Positions 59,421-64,000 of a stretch of DNA of 64,000 nt are shown one piece after another. Source of the stretch: Reticulitermes lucifugus (taxonomy: Eukaryota > Arthropoda > Insecta > Blattodea > Rhinotermitidae); contig JAKCWW010001207.1 in the NCBI GenBank assembly GCA_026260175.1, forward strand, positions 4,060 to 68,059, written 5' to 3'. The position numbers and the translations under genes were made by a program. Each line of letters begins with the position of its first letter. Within the stretch, counting starts at the first letter, position 1. The notes under the pieces were generated by a model, which saw only the letters and a program-made list of their open reading frames with translations, was not told the DNA's origin and did no database searches.

Positions 59421-59924
59421 TATTTTTATTTTGCCTATTTGTGTATAATAGACTCATGTCAATAATGCCCTGTTACACGCTGATAAATGGGCCAATATAA
59501 CGTCGGCACGATAAATGATTATTGCACAATATTCTCAAAACTCATCACACGTGAGTGACATTCACTGGGTATTATTTAAGTCCCTTTATTGTTCGGTCAT
59601 AAGTTGATAACTCGAGGCTTATTTCGTAAGTATCAAGAGACTGATCTGAACGAATGAACATGTAAACCGCATAGACGTACATTCATGGACCAACAGTACA
59701 GAGGCGTTTCATTTAAAGTTGGTGCGGTTTGTTCCATGTGTAATGATTGCCGCTACTATGTTGCAGGTCGTAAAAATAAAGCCGACAAAATATTTGACGT
59801 TTCTACACAAAATGTTGTGAATATTGTGCTTTGTCTGTCTGTTGTTGTTTGTTAAGTTGGTACTTACACAGTACACACAAACAGCAGTCATTGCAATCTA
59901 TTCAGTATACTAAACTGTTTGGAG

Positions 59925-60058
59925 GCTCAGTGGTCCCAAGAGTCGGCCTGGACGTGTTGCAAAAAAGAAAAATTCTTCAACCTACCCGGAATCCATCCAA
60001 AATTTCTCTATCGTCCAGTCCTTATCCTAGTCATTGTACCAACTGAGCTGTCCCGGCT
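59925..60058 (-). repeat. SINE S1-type head, minus strand
   Basis: Minus strand: aaagccgggacagctcagtt ggtacaatgac (A box), ggactggacgatagagaaat, ggattccgggtaggttgaag. Its 5' end abuts the TAA array at 60062. Confidence 0.65.
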
Positions 60059-60061
60059 TTC

Positions 60062-60098
<37 letters not shown>
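60062..60098. repeat. (TAA)n microsatellite
   Basis: Twelve near-perfect units between a SINE head and a LINE fragment. Confidence 0.95.
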
Positions 60099-60099
<1 letters not shown>

Positions 60100-60100
60100 C

Positions 60101-60905
60101 TGAAAATTAAATAATAACATCACAAGATCAGGCATTACAAACGAAATATCATGCAACAAAATTATTGCAAACATAAACGGGTAGCAAATGCAAATTATGT
60201 CAACAATTTGAGGAGACAGTATAATATATATCAGCTTTTCTAATACTGGCAAAAAAAATACATAAAGAGACACGATAAAATGTGTGCTTAACTGCACTTA
60301 AACATATGCAAGGAAATAGGGGTAAAATTAGAAAATGAACAATGGTATGAGCAGGTAACAAAATTAGTAGAAACAAGTTCTGAAAGTAAGGTGGCCATAT
60401 TATGGAATCAATAAGCGCAAACCGACAAACCACCTCCAACAATAGACCAGACATTATAATCCGTGATAATGAAAAAGGAACATGTATGTTAATAGATGTT
60501 GCAATTTCAGGATACAGAAATGTGATTAAGAAAGAAGGTGAGAAGATTCTAAAATATAAAGACCTTACAATATAAATACAGCGCATGTGGAATGTAAAAA
60601 CAAAAGTGATACCAGTAATAATACGGGCGATTGGAACCGTTCAAAATCATTCAAAAAATACCTGAGGAACATACCGGGAAAGCACGAAATCAAGGAACTA
60701 CATAAAACAGCCATATTGGGCACTGCACACATACTGCGGAAAGTAATCATGTAAAAGCACAAAAGATTTATCATCGGAAATAGCATTACATAAGCCATAA
60801 ATTGTAACTATAGAATAGCTACAACACTATATACCCTAGAAACATGTTTTGTGTCAGGTATATAATTATAAATACCCTGTATAAAAGTGATAAATAATAA
60901 TAATA
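60101..60905 (+). mobile_element. LINE 3' region (non-LTR retrotransposon), truncated
   Basis: The + strand gives the C-terminal part of a non-LTR RT ORF: FEETV ... ILAKK (a decayed 'DET..HI...CP.LAK' knuckle), then NICKEIGVKLENEQWYEQV, SKVAILWNQ, RPDIIIRDNEKGTCMLIDVA, KKEGEKILKYKDLTI, MWNVKTKVIPVIIRAIGTV, and finally the tail 'AILGTAHILRKV' seen as ALHTYCGKV after a frame change. At least one frameshift and several stops break it. The 3' UTR ends in tgataaataataataataat. The element is 5'-truncated. The minus-strand hydrophobic frames over the same bases are shadows. Confidence 0.85.
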
Positions 60906-60945
60906 ATTACTACTAGTAGTAGTACTAGTACTATTACTAGTACTA

Positions 60946-61194
60946 GAGTGCCGGAAAGGAAAGCATAGGTGGTAAAGCAACACGTTACGGGTAGGGCCGA
61001 GATTTTCCATACCAGTCCAGACCGACCCAGAGACCCACTCAGCCTCCTGTACAATGGGCATCGGGTCTCTTTCCCGGGTGTAAAGCCGGCGAGGTATGGT
61101 ATTGTACCCTTCTAGCCCCAAGGTTGTGTATGGTAGAGCTATACTTCTACCTCCCCTTTGTGCCTTTGTGGCATATTATAAGATGACCCTTACC
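60946..61194 (+). repeat. SINE S1, plus strand
   Basis: gggccgagattttccatacc agtccagaccg, agacccactcagcctcctgt, gggtctctttcccgggtgta aagccggcgagg and ctttgtgcctttgtggcat match the 40.9-kb copy in reverse. The element ends in acccttacctttactac and a trinucleotide tail. The head is diverged. Confidence 0.75.
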
Positions 61195-61207
61195 TTTACT
61201 ACTATTA

Positions 61208-61240
<33 letters not shown>

Positions 61241-61258
61241 ATAATAATAATAATAACG
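61195..61258. repeat. (ACT)n(AAT)n array at SINE 3' tail
   Basis: tactactattactaccacta turning into taataataataa, directly following the SINE body. Probably expanded from the SINE tail. Confidence 0.9.
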
Positions 61259-64000
61259 AATTCTCATTTATTAGCGTTTATGGAACTGGCACAAAATAAC
61301 TACAACAAAACATATGAAGATAAACGCACACAAACAACCCAACGTAACAAACAACAAAACATTAGATTTGTAACAGATTCATCATCTAAATATTTACACA
61401 GTATTGCTGAAAGAATTAGATAAAAACAGTAGCATAAACAGCACAAAATATAGGCAAATTAATTACAAACAACTTAACAATTAAAACCACAATTCACGTG
61501 AAACATCCAAATTTCTTTAAGAAAACCACAAGATAAGAAGCAACTTTGTAGACCTGAGGGTACGCTGGAGAATGAAGTTAAATGAGGCCTTTTGTTTTCT
61601 CTGCAAGCAGTTCAGTTCCTGTCTGTCTGAGCAAGTTTCAACTGCTCTTTCATAACAATTCAAGTCTCACTTTCCTGCTTCTAAATTCACGAAAGAAGTC
61701 GTGTGTTTTTCGTGGATGTAGATAACTGTGGTGTGGTGCATACGTCTTGCCTGCGTCGTAACTCTGAAGAAGATGATGAAGAAGAAGAAGAAGAAGAACG
61801 TCATGTCCTGTGTAATTGTGATGTTGGCTCACCATGAAGGCCTACTCGTTGCCTGTTCATAAGGCTGTGCTGGTTGGAGACAGCCTCTCATCTTCTTTAA
61901 CTCGCACACAACTAGAGACCCTCTTCAGCTGCAGTCACCCTCCGGTGTGTGGAGGAGGCGAAGCGAGGCGCCAGGGCGATGTGTCTTCCTTTATAGCGAA
62001 AGCTTTATGGCTTTTGTTTGTCTTGTTCATCTTCTTCCTTTTCTTCTAAATCGTGTTGTTGTTTTCTTTGTCGTTACTGGCTGGTGTTGTGATTCACAGA
62101 AACTGAGGATACGCCCATTCACAGTCTTGTTTCACTTCACATTGTTTTGCTTCGGCTAAGCTAAACTCTGCATCCCTTCCATTCTCCTTCCTTAACATTT
62201 CCTTGCCAAATATTCGGCACTTAATGCATTGCCTATTCCCAAACAATTCTTGAATTGTGAACTGAACCGCATGTACTGTCTGTAGTAATCACATAACTGC
62301 CATACAGTCATCCCCTGTTTCACTTTAAGGATAAAACAAATATGTTTCAAACTACGCCATGCAAGTCTGTGGCATTTAAAACACTTAGATTTGTCTTTTT
62401 CCACGAACAACAGCTTACGTTTTTCATAAAGAACATAAGGCTTCATAGTAATTATCATGTAGTGGAATTCGCAACAAATGTTTTTTGTTCACAACCCTTC
62501 TCATTTGTACAACTACGACGGTGATATTGGATTACCTCTGAATTTTATTATTGCCTTGTGAATGAACCGCGGACTTCATCAGATGTAATCGACACGCCTA
62601 CAACCTAACTACGTGCTCTCTGTGAAGTATTGTTGGGCACCATTACCGATTCGGTGAAGGAAAAAGAGGATAAAATACAGGTTGCTTGGTTAGATCCTGG
62701 CTAGGGTCAACGGATATATGAGGTCTTATCAGGGGTACACGATTGCAGTCGACAGTAGCACGAAAATGGACACATATATGCAACATATATACAGTACGCA
62801 CTGTTTTACTGTCGTCAGTTTGACGAATTAACAGGTAGTCCGAGTACAAAAAATGTGGATCCGTAAATTACATAGAACGGCAGCCTGGTAAGAGTTACCG
62901 TACATGCACGTGTCACTTGATTGTGAACTTCGTTCCGTTCTAAATCGTTTGGTAGGGTCACTTCGCCGAATAGATTGCTGGAAATTTGGAAGTCCCTAAA
63001 TGTTCGCTGAGATTTGACTTCTGCACATCCGAAGATTTGTTAAAGCGTCACCAAGGTAAAAATGGTTCTTTATTGTTATAGTAACAACGGGATGAGTCGC
63101 CTCAAAGCTAATGTTTTCCGCGAACAGGGAGCAAAGAAGCCATGTTTTCAGTTTTATTCTAAACAGTAAGGACTTATTTTTTTGTAGTTATAAGCGAATT
63201 TGCTTCAGTTATTTCTAATATTATGGACGTTATCAGTTTTGGTGTTATGTGAAGCATAATGTAGCAATTTCATATTGTGAGAATTTTGAAACGGTGTGAT
63301 CTTATTTAATAATTTCCTGTTCGGTATCAGCCACCTCAGATCAGCTAACGTTAAGATTCTCCGGTAGTTTTTGCTGAACGTTTTGTTACGAGCTTCATCC
63401 TCTTGTGTTAGATATGTGTAATGTTCTCATCTGCATGCTGGTCTTGACATAGCCGCTTGCTGCCTTTAACCGTAGCATATACACTTAATTCCTTAATGAA
63501 AAACTACCTGATCGCTAGCACTAAATACAGTGGCGACACTTGAAATATAGCTGCACTTTTCTTGTGACCTATCAGCCTTCCTCCTTTTCTACCACCGCAT
63601 GCGGTATACTGCTCTTTAACTCAGGCTAAGGGCGGAGGGCGTAGTAGGCGTGTTTTCGCCGAGTTTCAATCAGCTGCCCCTGTAGGGGGGCCCTTCTTTG
63701 TGACTAAGAAATGTTGCAGTCGTTTGTACAGGAATGGGAGGGGTTTTGGTCTCTTGAGAATGTAGTGTAACCAAGTAATCCGATTTCCAACTATATATCT
63801 TAGAGACAGGAGAATGCTGCTACATGAAAAACAAACAGAGCCCCGTACTGAACTAATATGTTCCCATTGGAAAATGCTACACGGTTACATCTCGTAGCTG
63901 GATAGGTAATATCTATTTGTATGTGTCTTCAGCATTGGTAACAAAAAATGCTAAATGATAAAAAGTAAACCTTTCAGACGCAAATAAGATAATGGGCCTG
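61259..64000. other. No recognised gene
   Basis: Contains a GAA/GAT run at 61766-61797. The GC-richer block 61835-62050 is open for about 70 codons in two frames without any recognised domain. No splice-flanked Ig-type exon was seen up to the window end. Confidence 0.4.

Noticed and set aside
60200-60586. 128-codon hydrophobic minus-strand open frame resembling a membrane protein
   Set aside because: It is the antisense shadow of the LINE fragment read on the + strand.

Overview
This is a eukaryotic, AT-rich, gene-poor stretch, almost certainly from a large insect genome. A cockroach or termite (Blattodea) is my inference, based on the repeat families: tRNA-derived SINEs, a repeat whose reverse frame carries an 'MTKPI..RNFAN' pseudo-peptide, and many short inverted elements ending in cgaaacgtcggta. 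There is no operon structure, and nearly all open frames of 60-170 codons here are chance or repeat-borne.

Host gene: only two pieces look like real protein-coding sequence. Both are + strand exons, 24247-24414 and 38546-38707. Each is flanked by consensus splice sites, each is phase 1 at both ends, and together they encode one 110-codon immunoglobulin domain with both cysteines, a WW core and the DLGAKYEC motif. The closest family I recognise is the Sidestep/nephrin-like cell-surface proteins. The intron between them is 14,131 bp. I found no further exon in the 24.2 kb upstream or the 25.3 kb downstream, so the window probably lies inside one very long gene, with the rest of that gene outside.

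Repeats: the remaining ~98% is intron or flanking DNA filled with old mobile elements. These are about ten copies of one tRNA-type SINE (densest at 58-61 kb), several other SINEs (one with a perfect 13-bp target duplication at 32.5 kb), LINE 3'-end fragments (10.2, 10.5, 16.2, 28.4, 44.3 and 60.1-60.9 kb), a DUF4817-type helix-turn-helix transposase fragment (31.0 kb), a ~400-bp dispersed repeat in four copies, and many microsatellites, including a ~430-bp ACT-rich array 540 bp upstream of the second exon.

Most interesting system: a family of ~195-240-bp foldback elements at 17.9, 22.2, 27.7, 31.4 and 47.3 kb, with relatives at 6.1, 10.8, 12.0, 13.9, 21.0 and 25.5 kb. Each has one asymmetric end (about tgatttcagg), then two inverted arms. 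The arms carry cores resembling type I hammerhead ribozymes (CUGANGA - stem II hairpin - GAAAC - GUH). Four are bounded by 11-13-bp target-site duplications, which points to retrotransposition rather than cut-and-paste MITE movement. Both arms of a given copy share the same variable dinucleotide, which differs between copies. Better-formed single hammerhead-like motifs lie at 28.2, 36.5 and 47.4 kb.
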